From assembly GCA_039183535.1 (NCBI GenBank), contig JBCDBO010000012.1:1-64000 (forward strand): DNA of 64,000 nucleotides, in the 5' to 3' direction. Below the pieces are notes generated by a model. It had not been told where the DNA came from. It did not search any database and saw only the letters and a list, made by a program, of their open reading frames with translations. This document shows positions 8,226 to 15,989 of this stretch, in pieces (the stretch's first letter is position 1; the number at the start of each line of letters is the position of its first letter). The translations under genes and the position numbers were made by a program. This DNA is from JBCAXA01 sp039183535. Lineage in GTDB: Bacteria; Pseudomonadota; Gammaproteobacteria; Steroidobacterales; Woeseiaceae.

Positions 8226-10139
8226 CTAACGAGCGGACAAGGAATTGAAACTCGCACCGCGCATGCGCTCGACCAGTGCTGTGAACCGGGCGTCGGCACG
8301 CAGCGGTTCGTAGATTGGCTCGACGGCGACATAGCACAGACCAAACTCACGAGCGGCCAGCGCGATATCCAGCTGTTCAAACGCTTGATCCGTTCGACCG
8401 AGCCATGCAAAACCCATGGCTAAATGCGTGGCACGGACTTGAGCCTTGGTGAGTACGACTGACTCAAACACGGCCGTGGCGTCATCGAGGCGTTCAGCAC
8501 GAGCGAGTGCGACGACCAGCAACGTGGCGATACGCGCAGAATCCGGCTCACTGGCCAGCAACGATTCGAGTTCGGCGATTGCTAGGTCGTGTCGATTCTG
8601 GACAGACAGTGTTTTGGCACGCGTTAATCGAGCCTCGGTCATACCGGGTGCTAGCGCCAAAGCGCTGTCGGCCTGGCGGAGTGCATCATCGACAGCACCG
8701 GCTGCTAGAAAGTGTTGTGCGGCAATCAATTTCCATAACAAGCTGTCTGGAAAACGGGCGAGATTTCGCTCGATCTGTGCAATCGCGGCTTGTGGTGTGG
8801 CGTGCAATAACAATAAGCGCGTGTACCCGGCCGAGGCGAAACCGGGCTCCAGGGCAAACACACTGTCGAACGCACGCTGCGCAAGCAGTGGTTCGCGAGC
8901 GACACAGTTGTAGTAATCGGCCAAGGTATTGTGCGCATCGATCAGATCCGGTTGCAGCGTTACGGCGCGCAGTAACGCATCACGGGCGCTTTCATGCGTG
9001 CGTTCCGGCGCCATCGCGCCTTGATGCGAACCTGCCATAAGGTACGCATGGCCAAGATCGGCCCACGCCGCAGCAAAGTTTGGATCCAGCGCAACGGCAC
9101 GTTCAAAATTGGCAATCGCGTCGATCATCAAATCGGCACGGTACTGAGCCGCCTTCCAAAGGCCATCGGAATATGCCTCGAACGCGGTCGCGATATCGGT
9201 CGGCGGCTCGAGCCATTGCTCTTCACTGGCACTGGACATAACCGTATCAGCGCTACCGACTGACAAATCGTAGCCGGCCTCGGTCAAGGCAAGTGCCGTC
9301 TCGACGACCACCGATTCGAGCCAGTCACGCCGCAGTGCGAGCACGGCACCGGGCGTTGCTGTAAGGCGTCGCATCGCCACCGTCTCACCGGTGGCGCTCA
9401 GCACCCACGTTGCCGTCAACACGGGACCCGCGTCGGTGTCGGTGAGCGTGCCCGATACGACCAAATCGGCGACGAGCGCGCCACTGGCGACCTGGTACGC
9501 CTCCGATTCATCAGCAACACGGTACGCGTTGACGCGAGCGAGCGACGCAGCGGCGTCCTGCGCCAAAACGTGAGCGAACGGTAACGCTGTCGGCGGCGCA
9601 TCGATACGGGTGACCGCGACGAAGGGCTGCATCGAGTCCAGTCGCGAAGGCGCTGATTCGACGGGTTCGTTTTGCCGTACCAGCGCAAGCGTAACGAGTC
9701 CGAGAACAACACTGACGCCAAGCAACGGTAAGCGCCATCGCCGCCAAGGAGCCGCCGGCCGGCTGGCGCGCTGGCGGGGTTGCTCTGCCGCAACGGGTTC
9801 TGGTGCAACCGCGAGACAATAGCCAAACTTGGGTACGGTGCGAATCAAGCGTGTTGTGCTGCTATCGCTGTCACCAAGCGCTTGACGTAACAGCGATACG
9901 GCATTCGACAGCGACGACTCGGCACCGGGTGAACCGGGCCAAACCGCGTCGATCAGCGCTTCGCGTCGTTGTGGTTCGCCGGGCGTCTCGGCAAGTTGCA
10001 GCAGTAGCGCGAGGACCCTCGGCTCGACCGTAACGCTACGACCGGCGTGCTCGATTGTCCGGATCGTCGGGTCGATCGTTCGCCCGGCCAGGCGAAACGG
10101 TCGGTCTTTGTCGGGAGTCCACAGCTGCGTATTGGCCAT
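8226..10139 (-). CDS. CadC-like membrane transcriptional regulator with TPR repeats
   Basis: 637 residues. Residues about 15-110 form an OmpR/CadC-type winged helix (VTVEPRVLALLLQLAETPG, RREALIDAVWPG, LSNAVSLLRQALGD, IRTVPKFGYCLA). A single transmembrane helix follows (LPLLGVSVVLGLVTLALV, near residue 150). The rest is periplasmic: a FlgO/adenylate-cyclase-like segment (VLAQDAAASLARVNAYRVADE) and tetratricopeptide repeats (ALDPNFAAAWADLGHAYL, TLQPDLIDAHNTLADYYNC). Such proteins sense an outside signal and bind DNA directly from the membrane. ATG at 10139 is preferred over an upstream in-frame start. Target genes unknown; the exported CpcT-like gene starts upstream on the same strand. Confidence 0.88.
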   Translation of the reverse strand: MANTQLWTPDKDRPFRLAGRTIDPTIRTIEHAGRSVTVEPRVLALLLQLAETPGEPQRREALIDAVWPGSPGAESSLSNAVSLLRQALGDSDSSTTRLIRTVPKFGYCLAVAPEPVAAEQPRQRASRPAAPWRRWRLPLLGVSVVLGLVTLALVRQNEPVESAPSRLDSMQPFVAVTRIDAPPTALPFAHVLAQDAAASLARVNAYRVADESEAYQVASGALVADLVVSGTLTDTDAGPVLTATWVLSATGETVAMRRLTATPGAVLALRRDWLESVVVETALALTEAGYDLSVGSADTVMSSASEEQWLEPPTDIATAFEAYSDGLWKAAQYRADLMIDAIANFERAVALDPNFAAAWADLGHAYLMAGSHQGAMAPERTHESARDALLRAVTLQPDLIDAHNTLADYYNCVAREPLLAQRAFDSVFALEPGFASAGYTRLLLLHATPQAAIAQIERNLARFPDSLLWKLIAAQHFLAAGAVDDALRQADSALALAPGMTEARLTRAKTLSVQNRHDLAIAELESLLASEPDSARIATLLVVALARAERLDDATAVFESVVLTKAQVRATHLAMGFAWLGRTDQAFEQLDIALAAREFGLCYVAVEPIYEPLRADARFTALVERMRGASFNSLSAR

Positions 10140-10332
10140 TGTCGTTAACCGTAAAACGCTGTCCGGGAGTGCCACGCCTGCGAGCGCGCGCACCACGCGA
10201 ACACTACGAATACCTTACTGTTACGGCGGTGGCAAACCGGACACCGTGGTTGGCTTTAGGGCCCGCTGCAAACCGAGCATGCAGCGGCGCGTTCTGGTAC
10301 CGCGAAAGAACTTATGTCCGCTTAGATCCGAT

Positions 10333-11202
10333 CTAAAAATCCGGCGTCGCGGCGGAACTTGGCACTTGATAGCAAAACGCCAACAACCATTTAAGGTTCA
10401 GGCCGAGTCGAGTCGCGTTTGGTTCGGTAAACGAATACGCAAGCTCACGCCGTCCCTCCGCCGTTTCCTCGGAGAGATAGACGACCAACGCGTCGCGTGC
10501 ATAGGTGTCGGTGTAGTTGTTGATCGGCCAATCGACACGCAGCATTGACAAGCCCAGACGTCGGGCGGGCTCCTCGTTGGTCGTAATCCATGCAGACCCG
10601 CCCAGATCGTGCAACTGAAGATTGTCGTAGCGGGTGTATGGGATGTCTCGACCGCCACCAACACCCGGCATGTCGATATGGCAGGTAAACGCTCGAGCGC
10701 GATTCAATTGGACTGCCGCATCAGCGGTTGTTGCGGTCTCGGCATCGGGATAAAGCCACAGCTGATCGGGCGCCAGACGCAATTCGTTCGGCACGGGCGT
10801 TGGACACGTCGCCAACGAGCGCGCCGTAAACTGCGCCGCGTCGCGCCGCCACACGTAATCGCAAGCAACGCCAGACTCGAGTGCGATCGTCATGAGCAGA
10901 CGATCGGCGTCGAGGTCGACGTCAAGAGCGATGGTGCCACTCATCTCGTCTCCAATCGTCAGCGCAAGTTGCCCGGCGGTGTCCGTGTGAACGATTCGCC
11001 AGTCGACCAAGTCGTGCCGCTGATTGTCACTGAGGCCGCGGCGGCCATCGAAATAGGCTTGGTTCGCGTTGACGAAGTGGCCTGCTAGGTGCTCGGCGAC
11101 GATCATGAAGTGACGCTCTGACGGCAAGCTGTCCTGTCCTTGCGCGAACGCATCGGTAGCCATCAGGAACAATCCCAGCGAGACGAGAACGGCGCTACGC
11201 AT
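10333..11202 (-). CDS. Exported protein resembling CpcT/CpeT lyase family
   Basis: 289 residues with a Sec signal (VLVSLGLFLMATDAFAQ). The mature N-terminus has HLAGHFVNANQAYFDGR and RHDLVDWRIVH, then GVACDYVWRRDAAQF and LATCPTPV, the layout of CpcT/CpeT proteins (L-G-x-F-x-N-x-x-Q, then G-C-x-Y and a later Cys). In cyanobacteria this fold attaches bilins to phycobiliproteins. Here there is no pigment protein, so the fold is probably used for another hydrophobic ligand. The C-terminal half (DIPYTRYDNLQLHDLGG, VDWPINN) is less familiar. Overlaps the DUF1330 gene by eight bases, so translation is coupled. Family call tentative. Confidence 0.6.
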   Translation of the reverse strand: MRSAVLVSLGLFLMATDAFAQGQDSLPSERHFMIVAEHLAGHFVNANQAYFDGRRGLSDNQRHDLVDWRIVHTDTAGQLALTIGDEMSGTIALDVDLDADRLLMTIALESGVACDYVWRRDAAQFTARSLATCPTPVPNELRLAPDQLWLYPDAETATTADAAVQLNRARAFTCHIDMPGVGGGRDIPYTRYDNLQLHDLGGSAWITTNEEPARRLGLSMLRVDWPINNYTDTYARDALVVYLSEETAEGRRELAYSFTEPNATRLGLNLKWLLAFCYQVPSSAATPDF

Positions 11203-11503
11203 GATTGCACTCGATCAAGGTTACTTGCACGTCGGCAGCGCCGTCACGGAATGGCTTGACGGCCGCGTACTCCGGCGAATCCCAAAAGGTTCGCGCCGCC
11301 TCGAGCGATGGCCATGCCGAGACAACGATGTGGCGCGGATCGTCGGCACCCTCAAGAACAGCCGTTTCCGAGCGCATCGCGATATAGCGACCACCAAATT
11401 GTGCGACGATTTGCGGGGTACGACTGGCATAGCCAGCGAACTTTTTTGGGTCGGTGATCGTTGCCTGAATCAGCATCAACGCACCGGTAGGTTGAGACGA
11501 CAT
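11195..11503 (-). CDS. DUF1330 family protein
   Basis: 102 residues from the ATG at 11503, which has a GGGGAG ribosome site. A ferredoxin-like dimeric alpha/beta barrel of the DUF1330 type: LIQATITDPKKFAGYASRTP, FGGRYIAMRSETAVLEG, HIVVSAWPSLEAARTFWDSP and EYAAVKPFRDG. DUF1330 proteins are often found in catabolic gene sets but have no agreed activity. Overlaps the next gene (CpcT-like) by eight bases. Only 30 bases separate it from the end of the aldehyde dehydrogenase, so all three could share a transcript read leftward. A second DUF1330 protein is encoded at 48869-49171. Confidence 0.85.
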   Translation of the reverse strand: MSSQPTGALMLIQATITDPKKFAGYASRTPQIVAQFGGRYIAMRSETAVLEGADDPRHIVVSAWPSLEAARTFWDSPEYAAVKPFRDGAADVQVTLIECNHA

Positions 11504-11533
11504 AAACAAACTCCCCAGGTAGCGACGAATCGG

Positions 11534-12970
11534 CTAACCAGACTCGGCCATGACATGAATGGGCGTAACGGCGCCGCGATTAAGGTAGAGCGATTGACGC
11601 CGCAAAAAGCGGGTAAGTCCGGCCGGTCCGACTCTCGACGGACCCAGACCGGAACTGCCAAACGCCGACTTCTCGGTTTCGAACAGAAAAGCCGTTAGAC
11701 CGGCATCGTTAACACTGACCCCGCCCGCAGCAATGCGCCGGCCCAAGGCCAGCGCCGACGCTTCATCGGGGCCAAAAACCGCCGCCGATAGTCCAAATGA
11801 CGTGTCATTAGCGAGCCGTACCGCGTCATCCTCTGTCGCAAACGGCATGACGGGCATGATCGGGCCGAAGGTCTCGTCGCGCATGAGTGCCATCGTATGA
11901 TCGACACCGGTGACGACCGTCGGGCGAATCCAATAAGCGCCGTTATCGTCGAGCACGTCACCGCCGCACTCAATGGTCGCACCGTTGGCAACGGCATCGG
12001 CAAGGTGTTCACGAATGATGGCCGCTTGCTGCGCGAAAATTAGCGGGCCGATAATACCGGCCGGATCGTCCCGGGTCAGCGCAACGGCGTTCGCTTTGCT
12101 AACGAGTGCCGCAACAAACGGCTCGATGATGCTGGCATCGACGTAGATACGCTCAATCGACTGGCAGGCCTGTCCGGTCGCGGCGATCGACGCGCGCAGT
12201 AAGGACGTTGTCGCTCGATCGATATCAGCGCCGGCCAGCACGATGGCCGGATCTTTGCCGCCCAATTCCAAGAACGCTGGAATCAGCCGGCCCGCGGCGG
12301 CGGCAGCGACTTTCTTGCCGGTCGCCACACTGCCGGTGAAGGCAACCGCATCGACAACATCGACCAACGCGGCACCGCTCGCACCATCGCCGGCACCGAC
12401 ATCGAGCACCGCAGCGAGCGCCGGTACGGCATCGATCGCCTGGCGTAACGGTTCGATAAAGCGAGGCGTGACCTCGCTCGGTTTGATAAACACCGCACAG
12501 CCGGCCAGCAGTGCCGGTACCGCGTCGATAAACGACAACAGCAATGGAAAATTCCAGGGACTGATCGCACCAACGACGGGATACGGCTGTGCCGTCTCAA
12601 CAATTTCAGCCGCCGGCATGGCGGCGGCCTCGCGACGCCGATCGTCGAGTAGCGCCGGTGCCAACGCCGACCAGCGCGCGATTCCCGACTTCACCCCACC
12701 GAGTTCTTGCTGTGCCAGCAACTGCCGGCCGGTATCGATCGCCAGTGCAGCGCTTATTGCCGCCGCGTGATGGTCAAGCGCGGCAACAAAATCGTTGAGA
12801 ACATCGATACGCTCGGCAACGCCGCGCGCTGCCCATGCGGGCTGAGCGCGGCGTAACGCCTGTACGCGGGCGGCGATATCCGCAGCGCTCAACGGCACAA
12901 TACGATAATCGTGCTGACCGGTCAGCGGATTGCGAACGGCCAAGTCGCCGCGGCTATGCTCTGCGCTCAC
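11534..12970 (-). CDS. NAD(P)-dependent aldehyde dehydrogenase
   Basis: 478 residues from a GTG at 12970 with GGAGAG eight bases upstream; the frame stays open further but lacks family similarity before this point. ALDH superfamily motifs are complete: ISPWNFPLL, FIKPSEVTP, AVAFTGSVATGKK, the catalytic Glu in LELGGKDPAIVL, the catalytic Cys in ATGQACQSIERIYVD, DETFGPIMPVMPF and the C-terminal SGLGPSRVG. It oxidises an aldehyde to the acid; the overall look is of the coniferyl/benzaldehyde-type branch, but substrate is unknown. Divergent from the 13174 operon across 203 bases that contain a TTGTTATAA-type palindrome. Confidence 0.93.
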   Translation of the reverse strand: MSAEHSRGDLAVRNPLTGQHDYRIVPLSAADIAARVQALRRAQPAWAARGVAERIDVLNDFVAALDHHAAAISAALAIDTGRQLLAQQELGGVKSGIARWSALAPALLDDRRREAAAMPAAEIVETAQPYPVVGAISPWNFPLLLSFIDAVPALLAGCAVFIKPSEVTPRFIEPLRQAIDAVPALAAVLDVGAGDGASGAALVDVVDAVAFTGSVATGKKVAAAAAGRLIPAFLELGGKDPAIVLAGADIDRATTSLLRASIAATGQACQSIERIYVDASIIEPFVAALVSKANAVALTRDDPAGIIGPLIFAQQAAIIREHLADAVANGATIECGGDVLDDNGAYWIRPTVVTGVDHTMALMRDETFGPIMPVMPFATEDDAVRLANDTSFGLSAAVFGPDEASALALGRRIAAGGVSVNDAGLTAFLFETEKSAFGSSGLGPSRVGPAGLTRFLRRQSLYLNRGAVTPIHVMAESG

Positions 12971-13027
12971 GGAAAGCTCTCCAGAATGGCGCCGACAGGG
13001 TGCCGGCGTCGTGACCCAATATGATAT

Positions 13028-13041
13028 ATTGTTATAACAAT
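13028..13041. promoter_or_regulatory. Palindromic operator, site A
   Basis: A perfect 14-base palindrome, ATTGTTATAACAAT, in an AT-rich island between the divergent aldehyde dehydrogenase and the CurA-like operon. Its TTGTTATAA core recurs at 21189 and 36703, each time between divergent catabolic operons. The central GTTATAAC fits the GT..TATA..AC pattern known for HutC-type GntR regulators, and such a regulator is encoded at 22379-23170. Binding is inferred. Confidence 0.55.
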
Positions 13042-13173
13042 AAATGTAATTCTCAGCGGCGCACCGAGAGCCGGTGATGTGCCCAACGGCGCCGAGAGCG
13101 GGGCATCGGGTCACGAGCGAAGCGTGGCCTTCGCGACAGCTCGGCAAGACGATTTTAAACGAGGCTTGCAAGC

Positions 13174-14181
13174 ATGAGTCAGATTAACCATTGCGTCGAA
13201 TTGGCGGCCTTCCCCGAGGGTGTTCCCGACGAATCGCACTTTCGTATGGGTACTCGCCCGTACCCGGAACCGAAGTCCGGCGAATTTGTCGTCCGCAACG
13301 AGTACTTGTCGCTCGACCCGTTCCTGCGTGGCGTGATTAGCGGCCGGCAGATGTACGCCGTCAAACTCGACATTGGCGATGTCATGTTCGGCACGACGGT
13401 GGGCACGGTCGTCGCATCGAAACACAGCGACTATGCCGAAGGAAATACCGTTACACTCGGCGGTGGTTGGCAAGAATTTGCCCTGTCCGACGGCGATGGT
13501 GTTCGCAAAGTCCAGGCAGGCGACGCGCCGCTGTCATTACAAGTCGGAATTCTCGGCATGCCCGGGCTAACCGCCTATGCCGGTTTACTGCATACAGCGC
13601 ATCCAAAAGCGGGCGAGACGGTCGTCGTATCAGCCGCTGCCGGCCCGGTGGGCAGTATGGTCGGACAGCTGGCGCGGCTTAACGGTGCTCGCGCCGTCGG
13701 CATCGCCGGCTCCGACGCAAAATGCCGTACCGTCGTCGACACATTCGGCTTCGATGCCTGCATCAATTACAAGACCGAGGACCTCGCAACAGCGCTCGGC
13801 GATGCCTGCCCAGACGGCGTGAACGTCTATTTTGATAATGTGGGCGGTACAACGCTCGAAGCGGTGCTCGGCAAGCTCGCCCTAGGCGCGCGCGTCACAC
13901 TGTGTGGCTTGATTACGCAATACAACGCTAAGACGACGCCCCCGGGGCCGAACCTTGGCCCGGTGATTGGCGCCCGCGCGGTCATGACGGGCTTCGTCGT
14001 CTACGATCATTACGATAAGTGGGATGATTTTCAGCGTACCTGTAGCGCCTACGTGGCCAACGGAGATATTCGCTACCTTGAAGATCGTGCGGATGGCCTC
14101 GAAAACGCAGCGGCGCAATTCTCACGCTTGATGCGCGGTGAGAATTTCGGCAAATCACTCGTCGTCGTCAGGCCTGAGTAG
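13174..14181 (+). CDS. MDR-family NADPH-dependent enone/curcumin reductase-like oxidoreductase
   Basis: 335 residues. A zinc-free medium-chain reductase of the CurA / leukotriene-B4 12-hydroxydehydrogenase type: LSLDPFLRGVISG, the NADPH loop VVSAAAGPVGSMVGQLARL, GVNVYFDNVGG, RVTLCGLITQYN and GFVVYDHY. These enzymes reduce the C=C bond of unsaturated ketones or aldehydes. First gene of a tightly packed rightward operon (13174-17585) with a membrane protein, two CMD-fold proteins and an FAD-linked oxidase, and divergent from an aldehyde dehydrogenase, so it probably handles a small unsaturated carbonyl intermediate. Ribosome site GAGG. Substrate unknown. Confidence 0.9.
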   Translation: MSQINHCVELAAFPEGVPDESHFRMGTRPYPEPKSGEFVVRNEYLSLDPFLRGVISGRQMYAVKLDIGDVMFGTTVGTVVASKHSDYAEGNTVTLGGGWQEFALSDGDGVRKVQAGDAPLSLQVGILGMPGLTAYAGLLHTAHPKAGETVVVSAAAGPVGSMVGQLARLNGARAVGIAGSDAKCRTVVDTFGFDACINYKTEDLATALGDACPDGVNVYFDNVGGTTLEAVLGKLALGARVTLCGLITQYNAKTTPPGPNLGPVIGARAVMTGFVVYDHYDKWDDFQRTCSAYVANGDIRYLEDRADGLENAAAQFSRLMRGENFGKSLVVVRPE

Positions 14182-14192
14182 AGTCAAGGCGA

Positions 14193-14849
14193 ATGCCGAT
14201 CGACTACCAACTCCTGCTCCTCGCCCACGTCCTGCTGTTCGTGTATTGGCTCGGCGGCGACCTTGGCGTGTTTTACTCGAGCTTTGTCGTCGTCAATCCC
14301 AACAACAGCATCGAGGCGCGTACGACGGCCGCGAAAATTCTGATCGCACTCGATCAGGTACCTCGGATGTGTCTCGTGCTGATACTGCCGGTTGGCATCT
14401 CGTTAGCGGCGCGGCTCGGCCTGATCGACGGCATTTCGCTGGTGACCGTCTGGCTGGTTTGTTGCGCCTGGCTCGCGATGGTAATCGGCCTACATTTTCG
14501 CCACGAACGCTGGCTTGGGCGGCTTGACACGATACTGCGCTCTGCCGTCGCGATCGCAGCGCTGATCGGAGCGTGGCTTGCCTTCACCGGCGATGCGCTT
14601 ACGCCGGCACGCTGGGTCGCGGTGAAGCTGGCGGTGTTTGGTTTGATCGTCGGTTGCGGCCTCGCGATCCGCATCGCATTCGCACCGTTCGGTCCTGCTT
14701 TTGCGACCCTAGTCCGCGACGGCTCGTCGCCGGACGTAGAAGCGGTCATCAGTGGCTCGTTAGCGCGATCGCGGCCATTCGTGGTCGCTATTTGGGCGTT
14801 GCTGATCGCGGCAGCTTGGCTTGGCCTCACGAAACCGGCGCTAGCATGA
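14193..14849 (+). CDS. Six-helix membrane protein of unknown function
   Basis: 218 residues, almost entirely hydrophobic, with about six transmembrane segments (LLLLAHVLLFVYWLGGDLG first, VAIWALLIAAAWLGL last). A conserved-looking stretch is WLGGDLGVFYSS, and DQVPRMCLVLILPVG carries an Arg-Met near a Cys. The His in helix 1 and another in LHFRHERW could bind haem or copper, as in CopD-like or cytochrome-b-like four-to-six-helix proteins, but I cannot assign a family. Starts 11 bases after the reductase stop and its ATGA overlaps the next gene, so it belongs to the oxidoreductase operon. Confidence 0.75.
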   Translation: MPIDYQLLLLAHVLLFVYWLGGDLGVFYSSFVVVNPNNSIEARTTAAKILIALDQVPRMCLVLILPVGISLAARLGLIDGISLVTVWLVCCAWLAMVIGLHFRHERWLGRLDTILRSAVAIAALIGAWLAFTGDALTPARWVAVKLAVFGLIVGCGLAIRIAFAPFGPAFATLVRDGSSPDVEAVISGSLARSRPFVVAIWALLIAAAWLGLTKPALA

Positions 14850-15415
14850 GTACGACGACCCGATTAACGCGTGTCCCCGTCGCGTCGCTACCCGAGCGTA
14901 TGCAAGCGAGTTGGCAGCGCTCACAAGAGCGGCGCAGTGATGCTGTGTTTATTGAGGCCCTGGGTAATGCACCCGAGTTGTTTGATTGGTACAGCGAGTT
15001 TTACCTGCGGGTGTTTTACGGTGGCAGGGTCAGTACCCGGCACAAAGAAATGCTGCGGTATCGCTTATCGAGCGCCCATGGCTGTCGCCACTGCAACCTT
15101 GGCAACCGGCTCGATGCGCTTGACGCAGGCCTGACCGATAAGGAACTCCAGGCAATCGCAGCCGGCGACTACAGCTCGTTCGCCGCAGCGGAGCGCTGCC
15201 TACTGACGTTGGCAGAGCGACTCGCGTTGACGTCACCGGATGGTTACGTCGATGCTGAGCTGCACGCTGAGTTAGCTGCGCATTATTCCGACGCCGAAAT
15301 ACTCGAACTAGGCATGACCGCAGCGGTACTCACCGGGATGGCAAAGTTCTTATTTGCCTTCGATCTGGTCGAACGCGAAGCGACCTGTCCGATCGGCCGA
15401 GGATCCGAAGTATGA
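14846..15415 (+). CDS. Carboxymuconolactone decarboxylase (AhpD-like) family protein 1
   Basis: 189 residues. All-helical CMD/AhpD-like fold with a redox-type CxxC in SSAHGCRHCNLGNR near residue 80, preceded by VSTRHKEMLRYRL, the helix that carries the family's general-acid region. The ATG at 14846 forms an ATGA overlap with the upstream stop, and the stop forms another with the next gene. Unlike the classic AhpD motif there is no His four residues after the second Cys. Function in the cluster could be peroxidase-like or decarboxylase-like. Two different CMD genes in a row are unusual. Family call good, reaction unknown. Confidence 0.85.
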   Translation: MSTTTRLTRVPVASLPERMQASWQRSQERRSDAVFIEALGNAPELFDWYSEFYLRVFYGGRVSTRHKEMLRYRLSSAHGCRHCNLGNRLDALDAGLTDKELQAIAAGDYSSFAAAERCLLTLAERLALTSPDGYVDAELHAELAAHYSDAEILELGMTAAVLTGMAKFLFAFDLVEREATCPIGRGSEV

Positions 15416-15978
15416 GCGCGTGGCTAGCACCATTGCGCGATGCGGATCTCGATCCGGCCGACCGCGAACGGGTTGCCACCGCCACGGCGTTCATGGGGTT
15501 CGACGCGAACGATGTCCGAACGATGGCCCGTGTCCCGGGTCTGCTGGCCGCAATGGCGTCGGTGGTTGACTGCTGCTATCGACCTGGCCGCGTCGATGCC
15601 GAGTTAAAGCGACTGGTCGCCCATGTCTCGAGTCGCGCGGCTGGATGCCAGTACTGCGAAGCGCACACGGCCCATGGCGTGCTTGAAAGCGGCATCGATC
15701 CTCGCCGCCTGCAAGACGTTTGGTCCTACGAGACGTCAGACCGATTCTCTGCCGCCGAAAAAGTGGCGCTACGGTTTGCCGTTGAGGTCGGCGCTGGCGG
15801 AATCGGCAATCACGACGAACTGCGGCAGTTTTTCGACGCGGATGAGGCAGCCGAGCTACTCGCGATATTGTCTCTGTTCGCATTTCTAAATCGCTGGAAC
15901 CGGACCGCGCAAACCGAACTCGAAGCGCAGCCCGAAGCCAGCCTTGCAACAACTCGCAGCAAACGCGAGATGGCCTAG
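15412..15978 (+). CDS. Carboxymuconolactone decarboxylase (AhpD-like) family protein 2
   Basis: 188 residues, translationally coupled to the preceding CMD gene through ATGA. It keeps the fuller active-site pattern: RLVAHVSSRAAGCQYCEAH, with a CxxC followed by AHTAH, near residues 80-85. That Cys-Cys-His set supports peroxidase/disulphide chemistry in AhpD and its relatives. The C-terminus after WNRTAQTELEAQ is probably disordered. With protein 1 it may form a hetero-oligomer, as CMD proteins are usually trimers or hexamers. The FAD-linked oxidase follows after 11 bases. Confidence 0.87.
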   Translation: MSAWLAPLRDADLDPADRERVATATAFMGFDANDVRTMARVPGLLAAMASVVDCCYRPGRVDAELKRLVAHVSSRAAGCQYCEAHTAHGVLESGIDPRRLQDVWSYETSDRFSAAEKVALRFAVEVGAGGIGNHDELRQFFDADEAAELLAILSLFAFLNRWNRTAQTELEAQPEASLATTRSKREMA

Positions 15979-15989
15979 GAGGCACAACG

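Noticed and set aside
12971..13171. 67-codon N-terminal extension of the aldehyde dehydrogenase
   Set aside because: No family similarity, crosses the promoter palindrome; GTG with GGAGAG at 12970 fits better.
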